9,932 nucleotides of DNA, taken from contig DOCI01000041.1 in assembly GCA_003503535.1 (NCBI GenBank), positions 22,184 through 32,115 of the forward strand, in the 5' to 3' direction. This document shows, in pieces, positions 1-6,967 of the stretch. How positions within the stretch are numbered: the first letter of the stretch is position 1; the number at the start of each line of letters is the position of its first letter. This DNA comes from Planctomycetaceae bacterium. Its GTDB lineage: Bacteria; Planctomycetota; Planctomycetia; Planctomycetales; Planctomycetaceae. The notes under the pieces were generated by a model. That model was not told the origin of the DNA and searched no databases. It saw only the letters and a program-made list of their open reading frames with translations. The position numbers and the translations under genes were made by a program.

Positions 1-133
1 ATCTCGGACCGAAATTCAAGACCGATTACCTGAATACTGCAAACGATTGAATTACCAGTCACGACCCAAATGTTAAACTGCTGGCGTGTGGGAGGTCGGG
101 CAGAAACTATCAGAATTTCGTGAGAAACAGCAG
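1..133 (+). mobile_element. Right end of an IS110-type element (remnant, copy 1)
   Basis: This non-coding stretch is a diverged second copy of 6082-6209. Bases 10-66 align without gaps to 6091-6147 with 44 of 57 identities, including an identical 13-mer (ACCAGTCACGACC), and looser similarity continues to about base 133. The other copy follows the start of an IS110-type recombinase gene in the same orientation, so I infer this is the distal end of such an element whose body lies to the left of the window. A weak hairpin (15-20 with 29-34) matches a stronger one in copy 2. It stops about 18 bases short of the marR stop codon. The repeat is seen directly; the IS110 label is inferred from copy 2. 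Confidence 0.55.
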
Positions 134-143
134 GCGGTGCCTG
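131..143 (-). terminator. Possible weak terminator of the ect-marR operon
   Basis: CAGGC-ggt-GCCTG forms a perfect 5-bp GC-rich stem with a 3-base loop, starting 8 bases past the marR stop codon. On the minus strand it is followed by CTGTTTCT, which is only moderately T-rich, so it is at best a weak intrinsic terminator. No better candidate lies between marR and the window edge. Confidence 0.35.
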
Positions 144-151
144 AAAGATTG

Positions 152-658
152 TCATTGTCTGCTGACAGGGCTGACTTCGAGTTCAGGGGTTAGCAGAGGG
201 GAAGCATCCAAATCCTCGGCATCCATTAGTTCGACGATTCTCTCCAGCGCATTTAACAAACCCAGGCATTCGATGGGGTCGAGTATTTCCAGACGTTTCA
301 AAAACTGCTCGTGCAGAGGTGTCGGCAGGTTTCCGATACGCTGCCATCCAGATTTTGTCAACGAAACGCAGAGGCGTCGGCGGTCTTTGCTCTTTCGTTC
401 GCGAACGACAAATCCACTCTTTTCCATTTTGTCGAGGATCCGCGAAACCGTCGGAGCCGATAGCTGGACGGATTTTGCCACCATCGCCACTGTAACCTCA
501 GTCCCCTCGGGGAACTCGGAAATTGCCTTCAGGCAAAGCATTTGCGGGACACTCACCCCGCTCTGCTTCCCAACGTTGCGAGAGTGCTCTGAGGTCCGAC
601 GAATAATCCGTCGAATCGCTCTTAGAATCTGAAACCCAAGTGAATTGTCGTGGTCCAA
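152..658 (-). CDS. MarR-family transcriptional regulator, probable ectoine operon regulator
   Basis: A 168-residue winged-helix regulator of normal MarR length. Residues 56-82 look like the helix-turn-helix (recognition helix around SAPTVSRILDKMEKSG). Residues 84-104 are the wing, with the family pattern KDRRRLCVSLTKSG. The flanking helices (about 8-48 and 112-148) would form the dimer interface. The start is TTG: no in-frame ATG lies upstream before a TAA stop, and CAGGG sits 8 bases before it. It is the last gene of the minus-strand ectABCD run, 118 bases after ectD, and has its own promoter inside a palindrome. MarR-type proteins (EctR1 in methylotrophs, CosR in Vibrio) repress ectoine genes, so a similar role is likely here but is inferred from context. 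The signal it senses cannot be read from the sequence. Confidence 0.88.
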   Translation of the reverse strand: MDHDNSLGFQILRAIRRIIRRTSEHSRNVGKQSGVSVPQMLCLKAISEFPEGTEVTVAMVAKSVQLSAPTVSRILDKMEKSGFVVRERKSKDRRRLCVSLTKSGWQRIGNLPTPLHEQFLKRLEILDPIECLGLLNALERIVELMDAEDLDASPLLTPELEVSPVSRQ

Positions 659-666
659 AGGATCAG

Positions 667-703
667 CCCTGCGTTAAACTGAGATAAGAACTATATCAGT
701 TTA
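667..703 (-). promoter_or_regulatory. marR promoter with overlapping 29-bp palindrome and ribosome binding site
   Basis: TAAACTGA (675-682) and TCAGTTTA (696-703) are perfect inverted 8-mers. Three further inner pairs (ATA/TAT) give an imperfect 29-bp palindrome. On the minus strand the right arm runs into TGATATAGT (690-698), an extended -10 (TGnTATAAT, one mismatch). I see no -35. Transcription would start near 683. CAGGG at 667-671 is the Shine-Dalgarno for the TTG start. A palindrome covering the -10 of a MarR gene is the usual layout for autorepression. Binding by this protein is an inference. Confidence 0.55.
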
Positions 704-776
704 CTTCACAATGACTTTGACTGCAGCTATCCGACTAAATTACAACTCGATTTATTCGATTTCAAAGGAAACGCGT

Positions 777-1661
777 TTAAGTTTCAATTTGCTCCACATT
801 TCGCTCTGCAAGATAATCGGGACGTGGCGGACGGTCACAAAAAGGCTCGACGAGTTGATTTTCGACACTGTTGTAGACAGCGAATAAATTGTTCCGAGGT
901 GTCGGGCTGAGGTTTCCGTTGGAGCCGTGCATGGTATTGCAGTCAAAGAAGACGACCGAGCCAGCAGGGCCTTTTGGTGCAACAATCTCTCGATCTTCAA
1001 GCAATGTCTCCAGAGCTTCTCGAGTTGGAACTCCATACTCCTGTCGACGGAGAGATTTTTCATAATTCTTTTCCGGTGTTTCACCAGCACAGCGAATGAA
1101 TTTCTCGTGAGAACCGGGAATCAGCATGAGAGGGCCATTAAATTCATGACTCTCGGTGAGAAAAATCGAGACGCTTAAGGCGCGCATGCGAGGCATCCCA
1201 TCTTCGACATGCCAGGTTTCAAAATCGGAATGCCAGAAGAACTCTTTACCGTTCATGGCCGGCTTGTAGTTCACGCGTGACTGATGAATATAGACATCGG
1301 TTCCGATCAATTGTCTGGCCCGATCAAGCAATCGTTTATCGGCAAACAGTTTCCTGAAGATATCGCTGTACTGATGCAGACGGAAGATTGATCGCACAAC
1401 ATTCGAGTCTGGTTCCCGCACAATCCCTGGCTGAGATTCTGGCCAGCTTTCAATCAGAGTGTGTGCTTCAGTTAGCAGATTCTGAACTTCATCTTCAGAA
1501 AACAGACTATTTGCGAATAGGAATCCGTTGTGGGCATAGTTCCACACCTCATCAGTAGTCAGTGGCCCTGGTGCATCGGAAGCAGTGGGGTCAAGACGCG
1601 GAGCAGTCTCCCAGGTATCGGATGTACGGGAATAATAGGGATCTTTCGTTTGTGTGATCAT
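777..1661 (-). CDS. ectD: Ectoine 5-hydroxylase
   Basis: A non-haem iron, 2-oxoglutarate-dependent dioxygenase that converts ectoine to 5-hydroxyectoine in the cytoplasm, using O2 and 2-oxoglutarate. With the ATG at 1661 the protein has 294 residues, the usual EctD size. The EctD signature FFWHSDFETWHVEDGMP (about 141-157) carries iron ligands H144 and D146. The third ligand is H245 in NTMHGSNGN, and R256 in TPRNN fits the 2-oxoglutarate carboxylate contact. QSRVNYKP (127-134) is also typical. A TTG one codon upstream gives a longer reading frame, but the ATG has AAAGAG 5 bases before it, so I prefer it. It lies 81 bases after ectC in the same operon. Every expected catalytic residue is present, so hydroxyectoine production is predicted. 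Confidence 0.96.
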   Translation of the reverse strand: MITQTKDPYYSRTSDTWETAPRLDPTASDAPGPLTTDEVWNYAHNGFLFANSLFSEDEVQNLLTEAHTLIESWPESQPGIVREPDSNVVRSIFRLHQYSDIFRKLFADKRLLDRARQLIGTDVYIHQSRVNYKPAMNGKEFFWHSDFETWHVEDGMPRMRALSVSIFLTESHEFNGPLMLIPGSHEKFIRCAGETPEKNYEKSLRRQEYGVPTREALETLLEDREIVAPKGPAGSVVFFDCNTMHGSNGNLSPTPRNNLFAVYNSVENQLVEPFCDRPPRPDYLAERNVEQIET

Positions 1662-1742
1662 CAATTCTCTTTGAGGTTACGCTCTTAACGTGCGAGCTGA
1701 GTTAAAAGACAAAATCCTGCAGATTCTATTCTTGAAGAAGTG

Positions 1743-2126
1743 CTATTCCATCAATGGGTAAACACCGTTTTCATCGTGAGTTTCCGGCCCCACAACCGGG
1801 GGATTAAACACACAGACCATTCGCATTTGATCTTCAGCTTTCAGGATGTGATGTTCATTACCACTCAGGGCATACATCGTACCTGCTTCAATTGCGTAGG
1901 TTTGGTCGCTACCGAGATCCTTGAGCGAGCCTTTGCCTTCAATGCAGTACACCGCTTCGAGATGATTCTGATAATGCATTTCCGTTGTGGTACCGGCATG
2001 GATAATGGTGTCGTGCATGGAAAAGCCCATCCCATCCCCTTTGAGCAGTAACCGACGACTCGACCACGTTTCTGCCGTGGTTTCACGTTCTGTTCCTGAA
2101 ATTTCACTCAGACTTCTGACAATCAT
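1743..2126 (-). CDS. ectC: L-ectoine synthase
   Basis: A cupin-fold metalloenzyme that closes N-gamma-acetyl-diaminobutyrate to ectoine, the last step of the basic pathway. From the ATG at 2126 the protein is 127 residues and begins MIVRSLSEISGTERE, as EctC proteins do. Residues at positions known from the Paenibacillus lautus enzyme are all present: iron ligands E57, Y85 and H93, and pocket residues W21, R25, T40, Y52, C105, F107 and E115. The reading frame is open 15 codons further upstream, but that part is not EctC-like and the numbering fits only the inner ATG. AGGA lies 11 bases before the start. It follows ectB after 121 bases containing a small hairpin, and precedes ectD. Confidence 0.96.
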   Translation of the reverse strand: MIVRSLSEISGTERETTAETWSSRRLLLKGDGMGFSMHDTIIHAGTTTEMHYQNHLEAVYCIEGKGSLKDLGSDQTYAIEAGTMYALSGNEHHILKAEDQMRMVCVFNPPVVGPETHDENGVYPLME

Positions 2127-2156
2127 TGGTTGATGAATCCTGTCGTATTTTTTTTG

Positions 2157-2180
2157 AAAATGCTCATACAATGAGCTTTT
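2157..2180 (-). other. Small hairpin between ectB and ectC
   Basis: GCTCAT (2162-2167) and ATGAGC (2171-2176) pair around a 3-base loop, flanked by AAAA on the left and TTTT on the right. On the minus strand the stem is followed by ATTTTC. The stem is short and AT-rich, so it could be a leaky terminator or an RNA processing/stability element that sets the ectC to ectB ratio. There is no evidence beyond the fold. Confidence 0.3.
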
Positions 2181-2247
2181 ATGAGTAGTTTTGACTTATT
2201 TGTAAGACGAATTGCCGATGCTCATTCGTTGTCACTGGCACCGAAAC

Positions 2248-3510
2248 TCAACTGACTAATTCCGGTTCCTTTGTCGTAACAGCAATCGTGCTCTCTGCCA
2301 GGATTTGCAGTCCACGACTGAGTTGCTCATCTGAAATCGTGAGTGGTGGCAATGTCTTAATCACTTCATCGTTTGGACCAGCGGTTTCAATTATCAGCCC
2401 CCTCTTAAATGCCTCTTGAGAGATAGCCGAGGCGATGCTGGCGTCTGCAAATTCGATCCCTTGAATCATGCCGCGACCACGCACTTCTGCATCATGATTG
2501 GCAGCGATATCAAGCAAAGAGTCTCTCACCTGACGAGCATTGCGATTGACTTTGCGTGTAAGGGAATCATCTTGCCAGAACTGTTCCAGTGCAGCTGCCG
2601 CGGTGACAAATGCGGCATTGTGTCCACGGAATGTTCCGTTGTGTTCCCCAGGCTCAAAGATGTCTAACTCTGGTTTCACCAGCGTTAACGCCATCGGTAA
2701 ACCGTAGCCGGAGAGCGACTTGGACAGACAAATAATATCGGGCTTGAGATCAAACGGTTCAAAGCTGAAAAATGGCCCCGTGCGACCACAGCCGACTTGG
2801 ATATCGTCGATAATTAACAGGACATTGTAACGCCGGGCAAGATCGGACAAAGCCTGCAGCCAGCTTCTTGTCCCGATATTCACGCCACCTTCAGCCTGCA
2901 CCGTTTCAAGGATGAAAGCCGCTGGCAGGTCCACGCCACTGCTGGAGTCTTCGAGAAATCTTTCCAGAGCGGCAATCGTATCGGCTTCTGTCCCCAGATA
3001 ATCGCAAAACGGCATATGGGTGACATTATTGAGCGGCACACCTGCACCGGCTCGCTTGCCACTATTGCCGGTCAAGGCGAGCGACCCCAGCGTCATTCCA
3101 TGGAAACCATTTGTAAAGGAAATGATGTTATGTCGCCCTGTCACTTTTCGAGCCAGCTTCAATGCCGCTTCCACGGCATTGGTTCCGGTCGGACCGGGGA
3201 ACATGATTTTGTAGTCCATGTTGCGAGGCTGCAAAATCAGTTCCTCAAACTTTTCCAGAAATATACGTTTTGCCGTCGTCGACATGTCTAGAGCATGCAG
3301 CACGCCATCGCTGGTGAGATACTCAATGAGTTTTTGCTTGAGAACTTCTGGATTATGTCCGTAGTTCAACGCCCCGGCACCGGCAAAGAAGTCGATGTAT
3401 TTGTCGCCATTTTCATTCACCAGAGCAGCACCTTTGGCTGTGTGAAATACCGTCGGAAAACTTCGGCAGTATCCGCGTACATTACTTTCAAGTCGTTCAA
3501 AAATTTCCAT
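2248..3510 (-). CDS. ectB: L-2,4-diaminobutyrate:2-oxoglutarate aminotransferase
   Basis: A class-III pyridoxal-phosphate aminotransferase that makes L-2,4-diaminobutyrate from aspartate 4-semialdehyde and glutamate, the first committed step to ectoine. The 420-residue protein has the usual EctB length and begins MEIFERLESNVRGYCRSFP. Visible landmarks are the cofactor phosphate region FPGPTGTNAVEAALKLAR (104-121), the aromatic-containing SFTNGFHGMT (131-140), the cofactor-binding aspartate in IIDDIQVGCGRTG (D236), and the Schiff-base lysine K264 in CLSKSLSGYG. HNGTFRGHN (290-298) is also typical. The frame extends two codons upstream to a TTG, but the ATG at 3510 gives the conserved N-terminus. 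No clear Shine-Dalgarno is seen. It is second in the operon, 102 bases after ectA. Confidence 0.96.
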   Translation of the reverse strand: MEIFERLESNVRGYCRSFPTVFHTAKGAALVNENGDKYIDFFAGAGALNYGHNPEVLKQKLIEYLTSDGVLHALDMSTTAKRIFLEKFEELILQPRNMDYKIMFPGPTGTNAVEAALKLARKVTGRHNIISFTNGFHGMTLGSLALTGNSGKRAGAGVPLNNVTHMPFCDYLGTEADTIAALERFLEDSSSGVDLPAAFILETVQAEGGVNIGTRSWLQALSDLARRYNVLLIIDDIQVGCGRTGPFFSFEPFDLKPDIICLSKSLSGYGLPMALTLVKPELDIFEPGEHNGTFRGHNAAFVTAAAALEQFWQDDSLTRKVNRNARQVRDSLLDIAANHDAEVRGRGMIQGIEFADASIASAISQEAFKRGLIIETAGPNDEVIKTLPPLTISDEQLSRGLQILAESTIAVTTKEPELVS

Positions 3511-3612
3511 AATCAAATTTTTCTATATAAATGAGTTGATTGTTGAGTGTATCGAGATTTCTCACGCCGTTTATTCAGTGGGAGTGGCTACGAGAAAGCG
3601 GGAGGTTAAAAA

Positions 3613-4149
3613 TCAAATCTCTGCAGCATTCGAAAGCTCGACGCGTATCCGCGGTTCAGCTTCATGATCGCCCGGAGGAAAATCGCTGGCGTCAAAACCA
3701 TCCTCAGGTTTTTCGATGAGTTGGACGCCATGTGACTGAGCAAGCGATTCAAAAAGTCGTTGCGAAGCAATGTTCGATGGTGCAACTGTCGCCTCGATTG
3801 CCTTGATCGAAGTGGAACCGCAACGTTCAATCAATTCCCGGAGCAGTCTCATTGCAATCCCTTGCCGTTGTGCTTCTGGAGCCACTCCAATCTGCCATAC
3901 AAATAAGATGCTCGGATCGTGTGGCATTCGATAAGCCGTCACAAAACCCACGACATTCTTACCGTGACAGGCGACCAGGCAGGTGTTTGCAAAGTCTCGG
4001 CACAATAAGAGATAGAGATAGGAAGAATTAGGGTCCAACACCCCCGATTCCTCGACAAGCCGCCAGATATGAGGAGCGTCTTTAGTTGTTGGTGTACGTA
4101 ATGTTGCTGCTGGTTTCTCAGACTCTACTGAAATAATATGGTCACCCAC
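3613..4149 (-). CDS. ectA: L-2,4-diaminobutyrate N-gamma-acetyltransferase
   Basis: A GNAT-family enzyme that transfers acetyl from acetyl-CoA to the gamma-amino group of diaminobutyrate, supplying the EctC substrate. The 178-residue protein has the EctA N-terminal signature IWRLVEESGVLDPNSSYLY (28-46) and CRDFANTCLVA (50-60). The acetyl-CoA pyrophosphate loop is APEAQRQGIAMRLL (90-103), preceded by the WQIGV strand, and ATVAPSNIASQRLF (120-133) forms the last GNAT motif. The start is GTG; no in-frame ATG gives a full N-terminus and no strong Shine-Dalgarno is visible. It is the first gene of the ect operon, about 71 bases downstream of the predicted transcription start, and is divergent from the SSS transporter. 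Confidence 0.95.
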   Translation of the reverse strand: MGDHIISVESEKPAATLRTPTTKDAPHIWRLVEESGVLDPNSSYLYLLLCRDFANTCLVACHGKNVVGFVTAYRMPHDPSILFVWQIGVAPEAQRQGIAMRLLRELIERCGSTSIKAIEATVAPSNIASQRLFESLAQSHGVQLIEKPEDGFDASDFPPGDHEAEPRIRVELSNAAEI

Positions 4150-4206
4150 GTAAATAATGCAGCGAATTCAAGGGAACTCGCCCGGTCGTTTAGATTTATG
4201 ATTAGC

Positions 4207-4235
4207 TATGCAATCATTGCGTGTGCAATTATAAT
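4207..4235 (+). promoter_or_regulatory. Probable promoter of the SSS transporter gene
   Basis: TATAAT at 4230-4235 is a perfect -10 on the plus strand. The hexamer 17 bases upstream (TATGCA, 4207-4212) matches the -35 consensus at only three positions, so activation or a weak basal level is plausible. Transcription would start near 4242. The -10 overlaps the ectA -10 because ATTATAAT (4228-4235) is its own reverse complement. Confidence 0.5.
4210..4229. promoter_or_regulatory. Candidate operator at the ectA/transporter divergent promoter
   Basis: Three half-sites lie in 20 bases: GCAAT (4210-4214), ATTGC (4216-4220) and GCAAT (4225-4229). They make two overlapping perfect inverted repeats, GCAAT-c-ATTGC and ATTGC-gtgt-GCAAT. 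The second overlaps the ectA -10 by two bases and covers the predicted start point. ATTGC/GCAAT arms are common in MarR-family operators, so this is a good candidate for the MarR regulator at the operon end. The half-sites do not resemble the marR palindrome at 675-703, so the link is unproven. Confidence 0.5.
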
Positions 4236-4255
4236 CCTTGTCGTCTCTACGTCAA
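4228..4255 (-). promoter_or_regulatory. ectA operon promoter (sigma-70 type)
   Basis: On the minus strand TTGACG (4255-4250) and TATAAT (4233-4228) are separated by 16 bases. This is five of six and six of six matches to the vegetative consensus. Transcription would start near 4221 and leave a leader of about 71 bases before the ectA GTG. It is the best promoter match I found in the window. The -35 lies within the leader of the divergent transporter gene. Confidence 0.7.
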
Positions 4256-4288
4256 CCGCGTTTTAAGTTAAAGGTTAAGGTCGTTTCT

Positions 4289-5740
<1,452 letters not shown>

Positions 5741-5874
5741 TGCGACGTTTGACTTCCGCTTGGTTTCCCACACGATTGCTGAGGCGTTGACGTGCCATAA
5801 CACTCAATTCAGGTTCTGCCATATTGAGCCAGCTCCTTTGATATCGATGGAAGAGTTGCTTTGAGTGGCAAATA
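5741..5874. other. Intergenic stretch, nothing recognised
   Basis: Between the transporter stop codon and the IS110-type remnant. I see no coding signal and no hairpin with a T-run that would terminate the transporter transcript. It may include the outer left end of the IS110-type element, whose exact border I cannot define. Confidence 0.4.
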
Positions 5875-5928
5875 TGATTTCCCGATAGCTGGGAAATCAC
5901 ACTCACTCTTACTCACAGGAGGACCACC

Positions 5929-5985
5929 ATGCTCTTTCTCGGTATCGATCAACATGCACGTCAACTACATGGCAGCAACGTCTGA
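5929..5985 (+). pseudogene. 5' stub of an IS110-family transposase (recombinase) gene
   Basis: ATG to TGA encodes only 18 residues. The first 13 (MLFLGIDQHARQL) fit the start of IS110-family DEDD transposases, in which the aspartate of the G-I-D motif is the first catalytic acid. The reading frame then diverges and stops. AGGAGG lies 6 bases upstream, so the translation start is intact although the product would be inactive. A deletion running from just after codon 13 to the right-end region explains it best. Confidence 0.6.
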
Positions 5986-6095
5986 CAACAAATCGATCTC
6001 TGAGTCGTCAGGGGTGCGAAGATCTGATCGTGATTGAAGTTAAGATTCGAAGCAGGATGAAGGAGCGTAGATTTTGAAAGAGCAGGGGACTGAAA

Positions 6096-6115
6096 CTCAG
6101 GACTGATTCCCTGAG
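6096..6115 (+). other. Conserved hairpin in the IS110 right end
   Basis: CTCAGG and CCTGAG pair around an 8-base loop. The aligned copy at 15-34 keeps the fold with TTCAAG/CCTGAA. There one pair changed from C-G to T-A on both sides, and another is G-C here but a mismatched A/C there. One compensatory change between only two copies is suggestive, not proof, of a structured RNA or DNA end. Confidence 0.35.
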
Positions 6116-6164
6116 CAATGAAGACAATTGAGTGACCAGTCACGACCATGTTAAACTCTCGACG

Positions 6165-6206
6165 TGTCGGGAACTCCGACAGAAAACATCAGATGTTGTG
6201 ACAACA
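6165..6206 (-). terminator. Hairpins downstream of sdhB, possible terminator region
   Basis: Downstream of sdhB on the minus strand come TGTTG-tca-CAACA (within a 13-bp palindrome, 6194-6206), then GATGTTTTC, then the stem TGTCGG-agttc-CCGACA (6181-6165). Neither stem is followed by a proper T-run, so this is only a weak candidate for ending the sdhCAB transcript. The sequence belongs to the IS110-type right end. Confidence 0.25.
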
Positions 6207-6221
6207 GCATCGTTGATACGT

Positions 6222-6965
6222 TTAAATTCCTAGTTTCGCGCGGTTGTATTCCCAATTCATCTGTGCGATGTGATTGACGCTGATCTGCTGCGGGCAGACT
6301 GCTTCGCAAGCTTCGGTGAATGAGCAGGCCCCGAAACCTTCAGTATCCATTTGATTGACCATCTGCACAACCCGTGTGGAGCGTTCGACTTTCCCTTGAG
6401 GCAAATTCACGAGATGTGTCACCTTCGCGGAAGTGAATAAGGCTGCCGAGGCGTTCTTACAACTTGCCACACAAGCTCCACATCCAATGCAGGCTGCTGC
6501 ATCAAACGCATGACTTGCTTCGTCTTTGCTGATCAAAATTGAGTTTGCCTCTGGTGCCGCGGCGATATTTGTCGAAATATAACCGCCTGAATCAATGATA
6601 CGATCAAAGGCAGACCGGTCGACCTTCAGGTCGCGAATGATCGGGAACGCTGAAGCGCGAAATGGCTCAATCGTGATTTGATCACCGTTTTGGAATGATC
6701 GCATGTGCAATTGGCAGGTACTGCTTCCCTGAGCGGGTCCATGTGGTCTTCCGTTAATGACCATTCCACAGGATCCACAAATTCCTTCCCGACAATCATG
6801 ATCGAATTCGATGACACGCTCTCCGTTGTTGATCAGTTGCTCGTTCACCGCGTCCAGCATTTCCAGAAACGACATGCCAGGATCCGCGTTGTCCAAATGA
6901 TAATCGACCAACTGGCCCGGGGTGTCAGGTCCGTCCTGTCGCCAAATTCTCAAATTCAGTTCCAT
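6222..6965 (-). CDS. sdhB: Succinate dehydrogenase iron-sulfur subunit
   Basis: The 247-residue electron-transfer subunit of respiratory complex II, carrying electrons from the SdhA flavin to the quinone site on the cytoplasmic face of the membrane. The [2Fe-2S] ligands are C58, C63 and C66 in CREGICGSC, plus C84. By family pattern the [4Fe-4S] ligands are C159, C162, C165 and C224, and the [3Fe-4S] ligands are C169, C214 and C220 ([11 protein letters not shown] and [12 protein letters not shown]). All eleven cysteines are present. The ATG begins only two bases after the sdhA stop, so translation is probably coupled. It is the last gene of sdhCAB. The length and the match to B-type enzymes (Bacillus, epsilonproteobacteria) are good. 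Confidence 0.96.
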   Translation of the reverse strand: MELNLRIWRQDGPDTPGQLVDYHLDNADPGMSFLEMLDAVNEQLINNGERVIEFDHDCREGICGSCGMVINGRPHGPAQGSSTCQLHMRSFQNGDQITIEPFRASAFPIIRDLKVDRSAFDRIIDSGGYISTNIAAAPEANSILISKDEASHAFDAAACIGCGACVASCKNASAALFTSAKVTHLVNLPQGKVERSTRVVQMVNQMDTEGFGACSFTEACEAVCPQQISVNHIAQMNWEYNRAKLGI

Positions 6966-6967
6966 AA

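Larger units (their letters stand above)
5875..6209 (+). mobile_element. Internally deleted IS110-family element (copy 2)
   Basis: The segment holds in order: a perfect 9-bp inverted repeat (5875-5883 with 5891-5899); an AGGAGG Shine-Dalgarno (5917-5922) 6 bases before an ATG; codons for MLFLGIDQHARQL, the usual N-terminus of IS110-type DEDD recombinases; an unassigned stretch; and from about 6082 a right end similar to bases 1-133. Most of the roughly 1-kb recombinase gene is missing, so this is a non-autonomous relic. The right end includes stem CTCAGG/CCTGAG (6096-6101 with 6110-6115) and stem TGTCGG/CCGACA (6165-6170 with 6176-6181). It ends about 12 bases from the sdhB stop codon. The left border is uncertain. 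Confidence 0.6.

Noticed and set aside
120..632. 170-codon plus-strand open frame
   Set aside because: It lies antisense to marR, whose protein has clear family motifs. The plus-strand product is Ser/Arg-rich and unlike any known fold.
769..778. AAACGCGTTT palindrome at the end of ectD
   Set aside because: Only 10 bases, it overlaps the stop region, and it has no loop or T-run. It is probably chance.
1743..2171. EctC starting at 2171
   Set aside because: The extra 15 residues are not EctC-like. The ATG at 2126 gives metal-ligand numbering identical to the characterised enzyme.
3511..3612. AT-rich stretch before ectB as an internal promoter
   Set aside because: TATATA-like sequences are present, but no -35 partner at proper spacing was found.
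5875..5899. Hairpin as terminator of the transporter gene
   Set aside because: No T-run follows, it lies 135 bases past the stop codon, and it sits just ahead of the IS110-type gene start, so it more likely belongs to that element.
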